Positions 23,835 to 32,300 of a stretch of 40,020 bases of DNA are shown piece after piece. Below the pieces are notes generated by a model, which saw nothing but the letters and a program-made list of their open reading frames with translations, was not told the origin of the DNA and ran no database searches. A program made the translations under genes and the position numbers. Numbering within the stretch: the stretch's first letter is position 1; each line of letters starts with the position of its first letter. This DNA is from Bacillota bacterium. GTDB lineage: Bacteria; Bacillota; Clostridia; Christensenellales; Aristaeellaceae. The stretch covers positions 1 through 40,020 of the forward strand of contig JAEWSC010000060.1 in assembly GCA_023398575.1 (NCBI GenBank), read 5' to 3'.

Positions 23835-24735
23835 CGCGTGCTCCCTCCCTCTTGCGCAAACTTCTAGCAATACTTTTGCGAATATGGGGAATCGCCAGTG
23901 CCGTGCCCACGATGACAGCTGCCACCAGCTTTAGTGCATAGGGCGGGAAGAAATTGGTGCGAAAAGCAAAGGCCAGAATCAGACGGTAGATGAACGAACC
24001 CAGAACGCAGGATAAAAGCCCAACAGTAACACCGCGCTTTCCCAGTATCACTTCACCAATGATAACCGATGCAATGCCTACTACCAGCATGCCGATACCC
24101 GCGTTCACATCCGCGAAGCCCTGCAGTTGGGATACCATTGCGCCCGACAGCGCCACCAGCCCGTTGGCAAGAGCAAGCGCCAGCACCTTGACGCTGGAAG
24201 CGTTGATGGAGGAAGAACGAACCATATCCTCATTGTTGCCTGTTGCCCGTACACAAAGGCCGATGTGTGTCTTAAAAAACCAGATCGCAACGGCCGCGGA
24301 CAGAGCCGAAAACAGAAAGGAAATACCAACAGCCACCAAGTCACGTCCCTCCTTGGCAATGCCGGGGAAAAGGCCGTAAGCGGCTTTGAACAGCGTCTTT
24401 GGTAATGATATATTGGGCGTTCCGCCCATTACAAACATGTTGACAGAGTATAGCCCGCTCATGACAAGGATACCGGCCAGTATGGGATAGATGCCCGCCT
24501 TGGTCTGTAAAAGCCCAGTTACCGCACCGGCCAGCATACCACAAACGATGGCTGCCGCCAAACCGGCAAAGGGGTGACCGGCGGCAGTCAAAACTGCCGA
24601 CACGGCCATCCCTAATGTAAAGCTTCCATCCACCGTTAAATCTGGCGTGTTTAATATCCGGAATGCGATATAAACGCCCAGCGCCAGAACGGCGTATACA
24701 AGTCCCTGCTGCGCGGCACCTATTAACTGGTTCAC
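23827..24735 (-). CDS. ABC transporter permease (TrpY-type)
   Basis: A 302-residue permease of the branched-chain/ribose (BPD_transp_2) kind with about eight or nine hydrophobic helices. Motifs include RILNTPDLTVDGSFTLGM near the N-terminus and GVALANGLVALSGAM-like text in the loop that contacts the ATPase. The N-terminal TPDLTVDGSF motif is the hallmark of permeases paired with ABC_sub_bind proteins. A GTG start at 24733-24735 is chosen because AGGTGG lies 7 bases upstream; the frame reaching 24777 enters the intercistronic hairpin. Confidence 0.9.
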   Translation of the reverse strand: MNQLIGAAQQGLVYAVLALGVYIAFRILNTPDLTVDGSFTLGMAVSAVLTAAGHPFAGLAAAIVCGMLAGAVTGLLQTKAGIYPILAGILVMSGLYSVNMFVMGGTPNISLPKTLFKAAYGLFPGIAKEGRDLVAVGISFLFSALSAAVAIWFFKTHIGLCVRATGNNEDMVRSSSINASSVKVLALALANGLVALSGAMVSQLQGFADVNAGIGMLVVGIASVIIGEVILGKRGVTVGLLSCVLGSFIYRLILAFAFRTNFFPPYALKLVAAVIVGTALAIPHIRKSIARSLRKREGARGA

Positions 24736-24755
24736 TGTTTGTCCACCTTTCGGCC

Positions 24756-24785
24756 TCACGAAAGTGGCGATAGCCACTTTCGTGA
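24756..24785. promoter_or_regulatory. Intercistronic hairpin between binding protein and permease
   Basis: A 13-bp perfect stem (24756-24768 with 24773-24785), 4-base loop, in the 87-base gap after the binding-protein gene. No T-run follows in the direction of transcription. It is best read as an mRNA-stabilising or processing hairpin that raises binding-protein levels over the membrane subunits. Confidence 0.65.
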
Positions 24786-24822
24786 TCTTTTCCCTCGTCG
24801 CACTATGACTATGAAATTACGT

Positions 24823-25785
24823 TCATTCCACAACCACCGCAGCCGCCAGCACATCCTCCGGCAACATAACCCCAATAGTTTCAGCTGTTGTCTTGTTAAC
24901 GACCGTTGTAAAATGGTCAACTGTAACAGCAGGGATATCTGCAACAGCAGTTCCCTTCAAATGCTTATCCACCATATCGGCCACGATAGCGCCGATCTCC
25001 GGGTCACTGATGGATATGGTGGCAAAGGCGCCGGAATTGACCATGACGGCGGAGGAACCGTACACCGGAATCTTGGCGTCCTTTGCCACCTGGGCGATAA
25101 CATCCATAGCATCCTGAATCACGCTGTCGTTGGGGATGAACATGCCGGTCACACCCTGATCAACCAGAGACAGCGCAGCCTCATATACTTCGGAGCTGGA
25201 GGTGACAACAGCCTCTTTATAGGTATAGCCGTTTTCATCCAAATACTTTTTCGCGTTCTCAATGGTGGTCACGGAATTAACCTGGCTGGTGCAGTAGATC
25301 AAGCCAAAATCCTTGGCGTCAGGCGTCAGCTTCGCAGCCAGCTTAAAGTTTTCACCGATGGGAATGGCATTGGAAGCGCCGGTGGCATTACGGTCAGGCT
25401 TTTGCATATCCGTCAGCACACCAGCGCCGGTGGGATTGGCAACAGAGATAAAGAAAACGGGAATATCACTTTCCAGGTTGACCACCGTTTGAGTGGGCGG
25501 TGTGGCGATGGTAACAATCAAATCCACTTTATCGTCGATCACGCCCTGGGCAATGGTTTGCAGATTGCTCATATCCCCGGAAGCATTTTTCTCGATAAAA
25601 ACCATTTTATCCTCGGTATACCCAAGCTCACGCATGCGGGCGATAAAACCTTCTCGCATATCCTTGAAGGCACCGTTTTCCACCAACTGTACGATTGCGA
25701 CCTTGAGGGGCTGTTCAGCCAGAGCACAGGAGGTCATGAGCAGGGCAAGTACCAGGACGGCGGCCAATGATACGATTTTTTTCAT
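24823..25785 (-). CDS. ABC transporter substrate-binding protein (TrpX-type)
   Basis: A 320-residue ABC_sub_bind-family lipoprotein. A signal peptide of about 20 residues ends LLMTSC, so the cysteine at 20 is probably lipidated. The two-lobed binding fold starts LKVAIVQLVENGAFKDMREGF and includes ATPPTQTVVN, VFFISVANPTGAG and GMFIPNDSVIQ, all standard for the family. The ATG at 25783-25785 has AAGGAG 6 bases upstream. It is the first gene of the operon and is preceded by a T-box leader whose specifier reads UGG, which points to tryptophan as the ligand. The family also contains binding proteins for other amino acids, so the ligand is inferred. Confidence 0.9.
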   Translation of the reverse strand: MKKIVSLAAVLVLALLMTSCALAEQPLKVAIVQLVENGAFKDMREGFIARMRELGYTEDKMVFIEKNASGDMSNLQTIAQGVIDDKVDLIVTIATPPTQTVVNLESDIPVFFISVANPTGAGVLTDMQKPDRNATGASNAIPIGENFKLAAKLTPDAKDFGLIYCTSQVNSVTTIENAKKYLDENGYTYKEAVVTSSSEVYEAALSLVDQGVTGMFIPNDSVIQDAMDVIAQVAKDAKIPVYGSSAVMVNSGAFATISISDPEIGAIVADMVDKHLKGTAVADIPAVTVDHFTTVVNKTTAETIGVMLPEDVLAAAVVVE

Positions 25786-25877
25786 GGGGATTCTCCTTCC
25801 GATTTTTCAAATGGGATTAGTGTATGCCATTTGTCGGAGAAGCTGCCATAGGACCGGGCTAAAAGTTTCCACCGCAT

Positions 25878-26139
25878 AAAAAAACATCTGTCCTTGTTTC
25901 AAGGACAGATGATCAACATCTGCGGTACCACCTTGCTTGACAGCTATGCTGCCCGGCTCACTAGGGTGCCGACACACCCCTCTCCCTTTCACGCTGGAGC
26001 TTGCGTCACAGAATACTCAGCAAACGCCTTTCCCCGTGCCCTCAGTGGTCCATTTGCCGCTCCGCCTTCTACCGGGCTTCCACCTGCCCCGGCTCTCTGT
26101 AAGCGCGCTTGCGGTTTGATCTCCACATCGCTGGTTTAT
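25878..26139 (-). ncRNA. T-box riboswitch, probable tRNA-Trp specificity
   Basis: On the minus strand the T-box core GGTGGTACCGCA (25921-25932) sits before a terminator of 12 bp (25885-25896 with 25900-25911) and seven T (25878-25884). Upstream is a Stem I region of normal length with AGAGAG and GGTGGAAGCCC. The likely specifier is TGG at 26050-26052, followed by ACCAC, the codon for tryptophan. Uncharged tRNA-Trp would stabilise the antiterminator and switch on the ABC operon. The T-box call is firm. The codon assignment rests on position and on the family of the downstream transporter. Confidence 0.92.
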
Positions 26140-26143
26140 GGCG

Positions 26144-26174
26144 ATATTAAATCACAGCTTTTCAAGTCTGTCAA
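26144..26174 (-). promoter_or_regulatory. Promoter of the T-box operon
   Basis: TTGACA (26169-26174) lies 17 bases from TTTAAT (26146-26151) or 19 from TAATAT (26144-26149), on the minus strand, just upstream of Stem I and 31 bases beyond the metallophosphoesterase stop. Confidence 0.65.
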
Positions 26175-26204
26175 GCGTAAATTTTGTATGAGAAGTGTTT
26201 TTTA

Positions 26205-26717
26205 TCATAAATACATTCGCAGATTCAAAATTTGCGGATGTATTACACCATCCAACCCGATTTCAATCAACCCAGCCGTAGGGCCTTTGCCGGCAGGAAT
26301 GGATACGGAACCAGGATTCATGAGCATTATGTCCTCCTTTTCCTCCAAAAAGGCCCTGTGGGTATGGCCGAAAAGGGCAATGCGGCAATGCCTGTCCCTA
26401 GCGTCATCAAGTAGCAGTTTGTCGGTGAGCTTCACCCGCTGGCGGTGGCCGTGGGCCAGAAAAAACCATACACCTGCGAAGGAGACAACCAATTCTTCCT
26501 TTAGGTCCAGCATGGCTGGATCGTTATTCCCGCGTACCGCATGGGTCACTGCAAGGGGATTGTGCTTTTGGATAAAGGGCCGCAGATCCAAATAGTCATG
26601 AATCCCATCACCTAAAAATGCAAAGGCATCTATTTTGCCATGGAGCATGGCCGCCTCCATGGCTTGTTTGAGCGCATTTACATCACCGTGACTATCGCTG
26701 AAAAACGCAAGGCGCAT
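26205..26717 (-). CDS. YfcE/MJ0936-type metallophosphoesterase
   Basis: A 170-residue calcineurin-like phosphoesterase. All metal-binding motifs are present: DSH (8-10), FLGDG, GNND, an AHGH histidine, and GHTH. The C-terminal strand NPGSVSIP is typical of the YfcE/MJ0936 group, which hydrolyses phosphodiesters in vitro. The ATG at 26715-26717 begins one base after the stop of the Rph-RdgB gene, so the two are co-transcribed. Conserved linkage of such a phosphoesterase with rph-rdgB is common in Firmicutes; the physiological substrate is unknown. Confidence 0.9.
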   Translation of the reverse strand: MRLAFFSDSHGDVNALKQAMEAAMLHGKIDAFAFLGDGIHDYLDLRPFIQKHNPLAVTHAVRGNNDPAMLDLKEELVVSFAGVWFFLAHGHRQRVKLTDKLLLDDARDRHCRIALFGHTHRAFLEEKEDIMLMNPGSVSIPAGKGPTAGLIEIGLDGVIHPQILNLRMYL

Positions 26718-26718
26718 A

Positions 26719-28047
26719 TTACTTACCCTGCCCACCGAAGATGTTTTGGATATGCTGGAGCATTTTCTCGGCAGCCCTGGCCCTATGGCTGACGGCGTTC
26801 TTTTCTTCCTCCGTCATCTGGGCAAAGGTCTTTCCAGTTTCATACAAGAACAGGGGATCATAGCCAAAGCCGCCAGTCCCCTTTAGCTCTTGCAAAATCA
26901 TGCCCTTGCATTCCCCTTCCACCACTGTTGTTTCCTTTCCTGATGAAGCCAGCGCTATAGCGGAAACGAACTTGGCACGGCGGTTGGTCTCGCCTTCCAG
27001 TTTTCTGAGCAGCAGTGCGTTATTGGCCCCATCGTTACCATGCTCACCGGCAAAACGCGCAGAATACACCCTCGGTGCACCACCCAAAGCCTCCACCGCA
27101 AGCCCGCTGTCATCCGCTAGCGCCCACTGGCCGGTGAACTTGGCTACCGCTTCCGCCTTGATGGCGGCATTTTCTGCGAAGGTTTCTCCGTTTTCCTCAA
27201 TCTCATCTACAAATCCAACGTCCCGCATAGCGACCACATCAAAGAAGCCGCCGAACATGGCTTTGAGCTCCTTCAGCTTATGGGCATTGCCTGTTGCCGC
27301 CACCAGCAGGGGTTTGGGCGCGATATGCTTTGCCGCTTCTCCCAGCGCTTCCCGCTGCGCCTGCATGAGGATGCGGATACCACTCTCGCCAAGTGCTACG
27401 AGTGCTTCCATTTCACTTCTGGAAAAAGCGCGCCCTTCCCCTGTGCCCTGCAGCTCAATAAAGTCCCCCAGGTCATTCATCACCAGGTTCATATCGACCT
27501 GGGCACCACTGTCCTCCAGGTAACACAAATCCAGGCAAGGCGTATCTTTCACTACGCCCACGCTAACCGCGGCCACCTGGCGTATGATAGGCGAGCGTGT
27601 CAGCTTCCCTTGCGAAATAAGCTTGTCCACCGCAAGCGTTAGCGCCACAAAAGCCCCAGTGATAGAGGCAGTGCGGGTGCCGCCATCGGCTTCCAGAACA
27701 TCGCAATCCAGGGTAATACTCCGCTCGCCCAGTGCCTTTAAATCCACAGCCTGCCGAAGGCTTCGGCCAATGAGCCGCTGGATTTCCACGCCGCGGCCAT
27801 CCTTTTTGATGCCGTCCCGGGCTTTGCGCCGGCCGGTGGAAGCGGGAAGCATGGCATACTCCGCCGTGACCCAGCCCTGTCCCTTGCCGCGAAGAAAAGG
27901 CGGTACTTCCTCCTCAATAGACGCTGTACAAATCACTCTGGTCTTGCCGGTTTCAATCATGCAGCTTCCATCCGCCGTGCCAACAAAGCCAGGAATAATA
28001 TTGCACACCCTGTTTTCATCCGGCTTACGCCCGTCCATTCTATCCAT
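26719..28047 (-). CDS. rph-rdgB: Fused RNase PH / XTP-dITP pyrophosphatase
   Basis: A 442-residue fusion of two enzymes usually encoded by adjacent genes. Residues about 1-240 are RNase PH, the phosphorolytic 3' exonuclease that trims tRNA ends: GRGVEIQRLIGRSLR, then DCDVLEADGGTRTASITGA, and QVDMNLVMND. Residues about 245-442 are RdgB/HAM1, which hydrolyses non-canonical purine triphosphates such as XTP and dITP: VAATGNAHKLKEL, DDSGLAVEALGGAP, GFGYDPLF and SHRARA. No key residue is visibly missing in either half. The ATG at 28045-28047 has AGGAGGG about 9 bases upstream. It is followed immediately by the metallophosphoesterase gene. Confidence 0.95.
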   Translation of the reverse strand: MDRMDGRKPDENRVCNIIPGFVGTADGSCMIETGKTRVICTASIEEEVPPFLRGKGQGWVTAEYAMLPASTGRRKARDGIKKDGRGVEIQRLIGRSLRQAVDLKALGERSITLDCDVLEADGGTRTASITGAFVALTLAVDKLISQGKLTRSPIIRQVAAVSVGVVKDTPCLDLCYLEDSGAQVDMNLVMNDLGDFIELQGTGEGRAFSRSEMEALVALGESGIRILMQAQREALGEAAKHIAPKPLLVAATGNAHKLKELKAMFGGFFDVVAMRDVGFVDEIEENGETFAENAAIKAEAVAKFTGQWALADDSGLAVEALGGAPRVYSARFAGEHGNDGANNALLLRKLEGETNRRAKFVSAIALASSGKETTVVEGECKGMILQELKGTGGFGYDPLFLYETGKTFAQMTEEEKNAVSHRARAAEKMLQHIQNIFGGQGK

Positions 28048-28210
28048 ATAGGTTGTCCCTCCTATGTTCAATAGAAAAGGGTGGTTATGGCGCAGGCGGT
28101 TTCCCGAAAGCAGCCAATGCCGTCCCTTCTCCGGAATCTCCTTACCGTATCTTGTTCTGCTTGATTCTTAGAAATTCCTCTAGAATTGCGCTTTTTCTCG
28201 CCACAATACG

Positions 28211-29239
28211 TCAGTCGATTTCAATAACGCCCGGGTATTGTGCAAGCACATCCGCTTCCTCGTTGACGAAGGTGGTCTTATCCTCCTCTTTGGGCGCAAA
28301 CTTTTCGCCCTCTACATGGACTTCCACCTTTTTGACGCCCGGGAATTGTGAGCAGGTAAACAGAATGGCCCGAAGTGCCTGCCTGCCGCCGTCGGATTGC
28401 TGAGAAACCTCCATAAACTCTTTGGTAAAGTCTACCGTGACTACACCATCCTTCATGGTTACGGCTTTTAGGCCGCAGTCCTGGGGCAAGGGGTGGTTCA
28501 GGCCGCTGTCATCCCGGGGGCCTTTGGCCAGTTCCAGCATGGCTGTTGTAAGATCGGCTGTCGAGAAAACAGTACGTGTAACGGGGATCAGCATGCGCCC
28601 TGTTTCAGACGGGAAGTACAGCTGCACGGTACTCGCGTTGGCGGTGGCTGCGGTTGTGGTGCTTTCCATGTTCAGGCCGGCCTTTGTAAAGGCACTGCTG
28701 ACATCGGTACCGTGGGTTAGTTTGCTGCGGGCCTGCCCGTCAAAGAGGAAGGTAACCTCTTCTACAGTCGGGAAGGTCGTCAGTGCGCTGGCAACAGCCT
28801 GCACCATCCGCTGCTCTTCCTCAGCACTTGCACAGCCTAGAGCTTCCTTGCTCATATCCACCCTGGCTTTTTTATCGGCTATATTGATATCAAAGGTGGT
28901 GCCTTCGGGGATGACGGTACGAAGGCCTAGCCTGGCTGCCTGCAAATCGTTTTCACTGCTCTTTACCATCAGGGCCAGGGTAGCCTTGGCCACGCCGTCC
29001 TGTTTGGCAATTTGCCTGGTCACAGGCACAAGATACCCTTCGCCGTCTTCATAAAACACCACGGTAGGCTGTGTATCACCTGTAATTTGTGTGGTGGTAG
29101 TCTGCGCAACGTTAAGCGGTGGCTCCTCATAATCGTTTACAGAAGCCTTGGGTCCCAATCCCCGCAGGGCCAGAACCACCACCAGCGCCGCCGCGCACAG
29201 AATTAGGATGCGCTCGATATCCGTCCGCTTGATCTTCAC
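28211..29239 (-). CDS. Membrane-anchored protein with two GerMN domains
   Basis: A 342-residue protein. A GTG start at 29237-29239 is preferred because AGGAG precedes it by 9 bases; the frame reaching 29287 has no site. A short basic stretch and one helix (about 11-27) anchor it, followed by a Thr-rich linker. There are two sporulation/spore-germination GerMN domains (about 60-175 and 205-320), each holding a pattern of the type P(I/V)TR plus LAL/AML and a late VDFTKEF or VDMSKE strand. The family includes the germination protein GerM and lipoproteins of the vegetative envelope. In this sporulating organism a role in spore assembly or germination is likely but not shown. It is 163 bases upstream of rph-rdgB and divergent from rqcH. 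Confidence 0.88.
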   Translation of the reverse strand: MKIKRTDIERILILCAAALVVVLALRGLGPKASVNDYEEPPLNVAQTTTTQITGDTQPTVVFYEDGEGYLVPVTRQIAKQDGVAKATLALMVKSSENDLQAARLGLRTVIPEGTTFDINIADKKARVDMSKEALGCASAEEEQRMVQAVASALTTFPTVEEVTFLFDGQARSKLTHGTDVSSAFTKAGLNMESTTTAATANASTVQLYFPSETGRMLIPVTRTVFSTADLTTAMLELAKGPRDDSGLNHPLPQDCGLKAVTMKDGVVTVDFTKEFMEVSQQSDGGRQALRAILFTCSQFPGVKKVEVHVEGEKFAPKEEDKTTFVNEEADVLAQYPGVIEID

Positions 29240-29334
29240 AAAGCTCACTCCTTGCTTGATGATTGCAGTGAAAGTGTATGCCCTCATGCATCCGGCTATG
29301 AATACCTATTCCACTGTATAGTAAACAAGAGTGT

Positions 29335-29363
29335 TTGCGCATTTTTCAATTCGGCGGTATAAT
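29335..29363 (+). promoter_or_regulatory. rqcH promoter
   Basis: TTGCGC (29335-29340), a 17-base spacer and consensus TATAAT (29358-29363), 31 bases before the start codon. Confidence 0.75.
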
Positions 29364-29393
29364 ATTTCCCATCGCACAAAGGAGGATCAATTT

Positions 29394-31145
29394 ATGCCCA
29401 TGGACGGCCTGACGCTGCACTTTGCGGCCAGGGAATTGAATGAAAAGCTAACGCAGGGCCGCGTTGACAAGGTCGCCCAGCCTGAAAAGGATATGCTGGT
29501 TCTTTTGATCCGCAGCCAGGGAGAAAACCACCGGCTGCTTATGTGCGCCAGCCCGAACAACGCCAGAGCCCACCTTACGAATCAAAATCTCCTGAACCCC
29601 ATGGAGCCCCCTATGTTTTGCATGCTCATGCGTAAGCATTTGCTGGGTGGCCGTGTGCTGGCCATACGCCAGTTAGGCGGCGACCGGGTTCTGAAAATAG
29701 ACATAGAAAATACAGATGAATTAGGCTACCCGAGCACTAGATCGCTTTATCTGGAAATCATGGGCCGTCACTCCAACCTGATTGCTGTGGATGCCCAGGG
29801 AAAAATTATCGACGCCATCCGTCACGTGGGCCACGATATGAGCCGGGTGCGGGAGGTGCTGCCGGGCCTTTATTACGAAGCACCGCCTGCGCAGGATAAG
29901 CTTGATTTCACATCGTTTACAAAAGAGGAAGCTCAAGAAAGGCTGCAAAGTCTAAGTGGCCGCCTGGACAAGGCACTCGCCAACCTGTTCCGCGGCTTAT
30001 CTTCTGTGGCCGCCCAAGAAATCACCTACCGCCTGACCGGCACTGATAAGGCACTGATGGAGGAAAGTGATATAAGCATCCTCAACCAAAGGCTGTATGA
30101 CTTCATGGCCCTTATGCCCACACTATCGCCGCCAGTTTTGCAAAAAGACCAGGATGGAGGGAATGTGGATGTTTTCCCTTTCCCCTACCTTTCGCGTGAT
30201 ACCTCCCTGCAAGAATCCTTTTCCGGCGTCAGCCAAGCACTGGACGCGTTTTTTTCCACCCGTGACCAAGCGGAGCGCATCACCCAAAAAAGCGCTTCGC
30301 TAAATAGGTTACTAAAAACTCACATCGAGCGCTGCGAAAAAAAGCTGGCACTGCAACTGCAGGAATTGGAGAACAGTGCCCGAATGGAAGAATATCGCAT
30401 CATGGGCGACCTGATCACCGCGAATTTATATCAACTGCGAAAAGGGTTGGAAAGTGTAAAGCTACTTAATTACTACGATCCGGACGGAAATTATATTGAT
30501 ATCCCAATGGACAAGCAATTAACCCCTGTGCAAAACGCCCAGCGCTATTTCAAACGTTATCAAAAAGCACGAGCCGCCAAGGAAACCGCCGCCGAGCAAA
30601 AGGAAAAGACGCTGGTGGAGCTTGCCTTTTTGGAAGGTGCACTGGACGATTTGCAAAAATGTGTGGAGGAGTCTGAACTTGCCGAAATCCGCCAGGAGAT
30701 GCAGCGGGCCGGCCTGGTTCGGGCCAGCCATAGCCGCAAGCCCCAAAGAAAGTTGCCGGAAAGCCAGCCGCTTCGCTTTGAAAGTCGAGATGGTATTGAA
30801 ATAGTGGTGGGCAAAAACAGCCTGCAGAATGACCGCATTACATCAGCGGCTAAAGGCGATGAGACCTGGCTTCATGCCAAGGACATGCCTGGCTCCCACG
30901 TAATTATCAAAAAAGAAGGCGAGATACCCCAGTCCACCCTACAGGAAGCAGCACAGTTGGCCGCCTACTTTAGCCGGGGCAGGCAAAGCGCGGGCGTACC
31001 CATTGATTATACGCTGCGTAAGCATGTCAAAAAGCCTGGCGGCAGCCCGGCAGGTTTTGTAATCTACGTGAACCAGCGTACGCTGTATATGACCGTATCA
31101 GAGAGCGATATCAAAAAAATCAAGGAGCTCCCGCTCAAGAAATAA
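29394..31145 (+). CDS. rqcH: Ribosome quality-control protein RqcH (NFACT family)
   Basis: A 583-residue NFACT protein that binds stalled 50S subunits with peptidyl-tRNA and directs addition of C-terminal alanine tails that mark the chain for degradation. The NFACT-N domain carries D97 and R98 (QLGGDRVLKI), the same positions as the essential DR pair in B. subtilis RqcH. Coiled coils occupy about residues 270-430. The NFACT-R domain (about 455-560) contains ETWLHAKDMPGSHVII. A conserved lysine-rich end follows. The ATG at 29394 has GGAGG 8 bases upstream. It may also have been called a fibronectin-binding protein in older annotation. Confidence 0.96.
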   Translation: MPMDGLTLHFAARELNEKLTQGRVDKVAQPEKDMLVLLIRSQGENHRLLMCASPNNARAHLTNQNLLNPMEPPMFCMLMRKHLLGGRVLAIRQLGGDRVLKIDIENTDELGYPSTRSLYLEIMGRHSNLIAVDAQGKIIDAIRHVGHDMSRVREVLPGLYYEAPPAQDKLDFTSFTKEEAQERLQSLSGRLDKALANLFRGLSSVAAQEITYRLTGTDKALMEESDISILNQRLYDFMALMPTLSPPVLQKDQDGGNVDVFPFPYLSRDTSLQESFSGVSQALDAFFSTRDQAERITQKSASLNRLLKTHIERCEKKLALQLQELENSARMEEYRIMGDLITANLYQLRKGLESVKLLNYYDPDGNYIDIPMDKQLTPVQNAQRYFKRYQKARAAKETAAEQKEKTLVELAFLEGALDDLQKCVEESELAEIRQEMQRAGLVRASHSRKPQRKLPESQPLRFESRDGIEIVVGKNSLQNDRITSAAKGDETWLHAKDMPGSHVIIKKEGEIPQSTLQEAAQLAAYFSRGRQSAGVPIDYTLRKHVKKPGGSPAGFVIYVNQRTLYMTVSESDIKKIKELPLKK

Positions 31146-31173
31146 CGAAAACCGATATTGTTGAAAGGAATGC

Positions 31174-31749
31174 ATGCGTATGCTTATTCGCCCTGCGACA
31201 ACAGCGGATGGCGCGGCGCTGTGCGCCATTTACCGCCCTTATGTCATGGAAACAGCCATCACCTTCATTTGCAAGGAGCCTACCGCCGAAAGCTTTTCAG
31301 AAAAAATCGCATCTCTTATGCCGCAGTACCCCTTTATCGTTTGCGAGGAAAATGGCAGACCGCTGGGCTACGCCTATGCTTCGGCACTTCGGCCCCACGA
31401 CGCCTACCAGTGGGATGCTGAGCTTTCGGTCTATGTAGACAGAGAACACCACGGTCATGGTATAGGGCGCAGGCTATACGCGGCCTTGCTGGAGCTTTTG
31501 CAAATTCAAGGCTATCAAACTGTGTATGGTGTGCTATCTCTGCCCAATGAAAAAAGCCTTGCGCTGCACGCAGCGTTCGGCTTTGAAACCTTGGGCGTAT
31601 TCCCTAAATCAGGATACAAGCTGGACAAATGGCACGACATTATTTGGCTGCAAAAAACGCTGGGTGATTTTCCCAACGATCCCAAGCCGCCGAAACCCTT
31701 TTCCCAGCTTGATAGAAGTCTAATTCATAAAGTGCTTGAAAAGCATTGA
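31174..31749 (+). CDS. GNAT acetyltransferase (phosphinothricin acetyltransferase-like)
   Basis: A 191-residue Gcn5-related acetyltransferase. MLIRPATTADGAAL opens the fold, YAYASALRPHDAYQWDAELSVYVD forms the central strands, and HHGHGIGRRLY is the acetyl-CoA pyrophosphate loop. The AxxRPxxAYxW signature resembles the Pat/Bar/YwnH subgroup that acetylates phosphinothricin and methionine derivatives; here it reads ASALRPHDAYQW. The C-terminus is about 20 residues longer than usual. AAGGA lies 5 bases before the ATG, and an alternative ATG is two codons on. It follows rqcH by 28 bases and may be co-transcribed. Confidence 0.9.
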   Translation: MRMLIRPATTADGAALCAIYRPYVMETAITFICKEPTAESFSEKIASLMPQYPFIVCEENGRPLGYAYASALRPHDAYQWDAELSVYVDREHHGHGIGRRLYAALLELLQIQGYQTVYGVLSLPNEKSLALHAAFGFETLGVFPKSGYKLDKWHDIIWLQKTLGDFPNDPKPPKPFSQLDRSLIHKVLEKH

Positions 31750-31771
31750 AGCCTAACCACCGGTTTGCAGC

Positions 31772-31806
31772 GGGTGCCCTGTTTTTATGCATGGGGTACC
31801 CTTTTT
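31772..31806 (+). terminator. Terminator after the acetyltransferase gene
   Basis: Stem GGGTGCCC (31772-31779) with GGGTACCC (31794-31801), one G-U pair, followed by TTTTT. It lies 22 bases after the stop codon. Confidence 0.65.
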
Positions 31807-31970
31807 CGTCCAACATCTCCACTTCACGGTAGGCAAGTGACACAAAAGGCACGCCAATGGCTGCTTTTTCATCTAATCGATCCACAAGCGAGGTGGTTAA
31901 AACCACATCTCCCCAAAACCATGGCAACCCCATCACTATTGTCTTCTTCGTGCGGACGGTTGCTTGCAAA

Positions 31971-32198
31971 TCAGCCAAGCGGTTTATCGCGCTGCCCGCT
32001 CATGGCTTTCTCCTGCTGCTGAATCATTTGCTTGACCATTTGCCCGCCCACGCGACTAGGCAATTCACCGTGGTATCCCCGCCTTACATCAATGCCCAGC
32101 TCTTTGGCAACCTCCATTTTCATATTGTCCAGCGCCGCACGTGCATTGGGCATACTAAAATCATTGGTAGAACCAGCGTTTTTTGAACGATCATGCAT
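31971..32198 (-). CDS. Alpha/beta-type small acid-soluble spore protein (third in array)
   Basis: A 75-residue spore DNA-binding protein. It has both conserved blocks: ARAALDNMKMEVAKELGI, which contains the germination-protease cleavage region, and GELPSRVGGQMVKQMI, the helix-turn part that contacts DNA. It saturates spore DNA, protects it from UV and chemicals, and is degraded on germination. It is the most divergent of the three copies (MEVAKELGI rather than FEIAxELGI, and GGQ instead of GGY). GGGGAGAG lies about 8 bases before the ATG. Confidence 0.93.
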   Translation of the reverse strand: MHDRSKNAGSTNDFSMPNARAALDNMKMEVAKELGIDVRRGYHGELPSRVGGQMVKQMIQQQEKAMSGQRDKPLG

Positions 32199-32243
32199 GA
32201 TTTACACTCTCCCCTTGCCTCTGTATTTACACAGTTGCATGAT

Positions 32244-32270
32244 AGAAAAACCGGCGGCTTATGCCGCCGG
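32244..32270 (-). terminator. Terminator between SASP genes
   Basis: An 8-bp all-G/C stem (32251-32258 with 32263-32270) with 4-base loop, followed on the minus strand by TTTTT. It ends the transcript of the middle SASP gene, so the third gene is separately transcribed. Confidence 0.85.
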
Positions 32271-32300
32271 CGAAGGAATATTTAGATCCGCCAAATTGAT

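Noticed and set aside
31640..31978. Minus-strand frame of 112 codons reaching from the SASP stop into the acetyltransferase gene
   Set aside because: It starts at TTG without a ribosome binding site, overlaps 110 bases of a clear gene antisense, runs through a terminator-like hairpin and matches no family I know. Its composition is not obviously wrong, so it is left open only at low weight.
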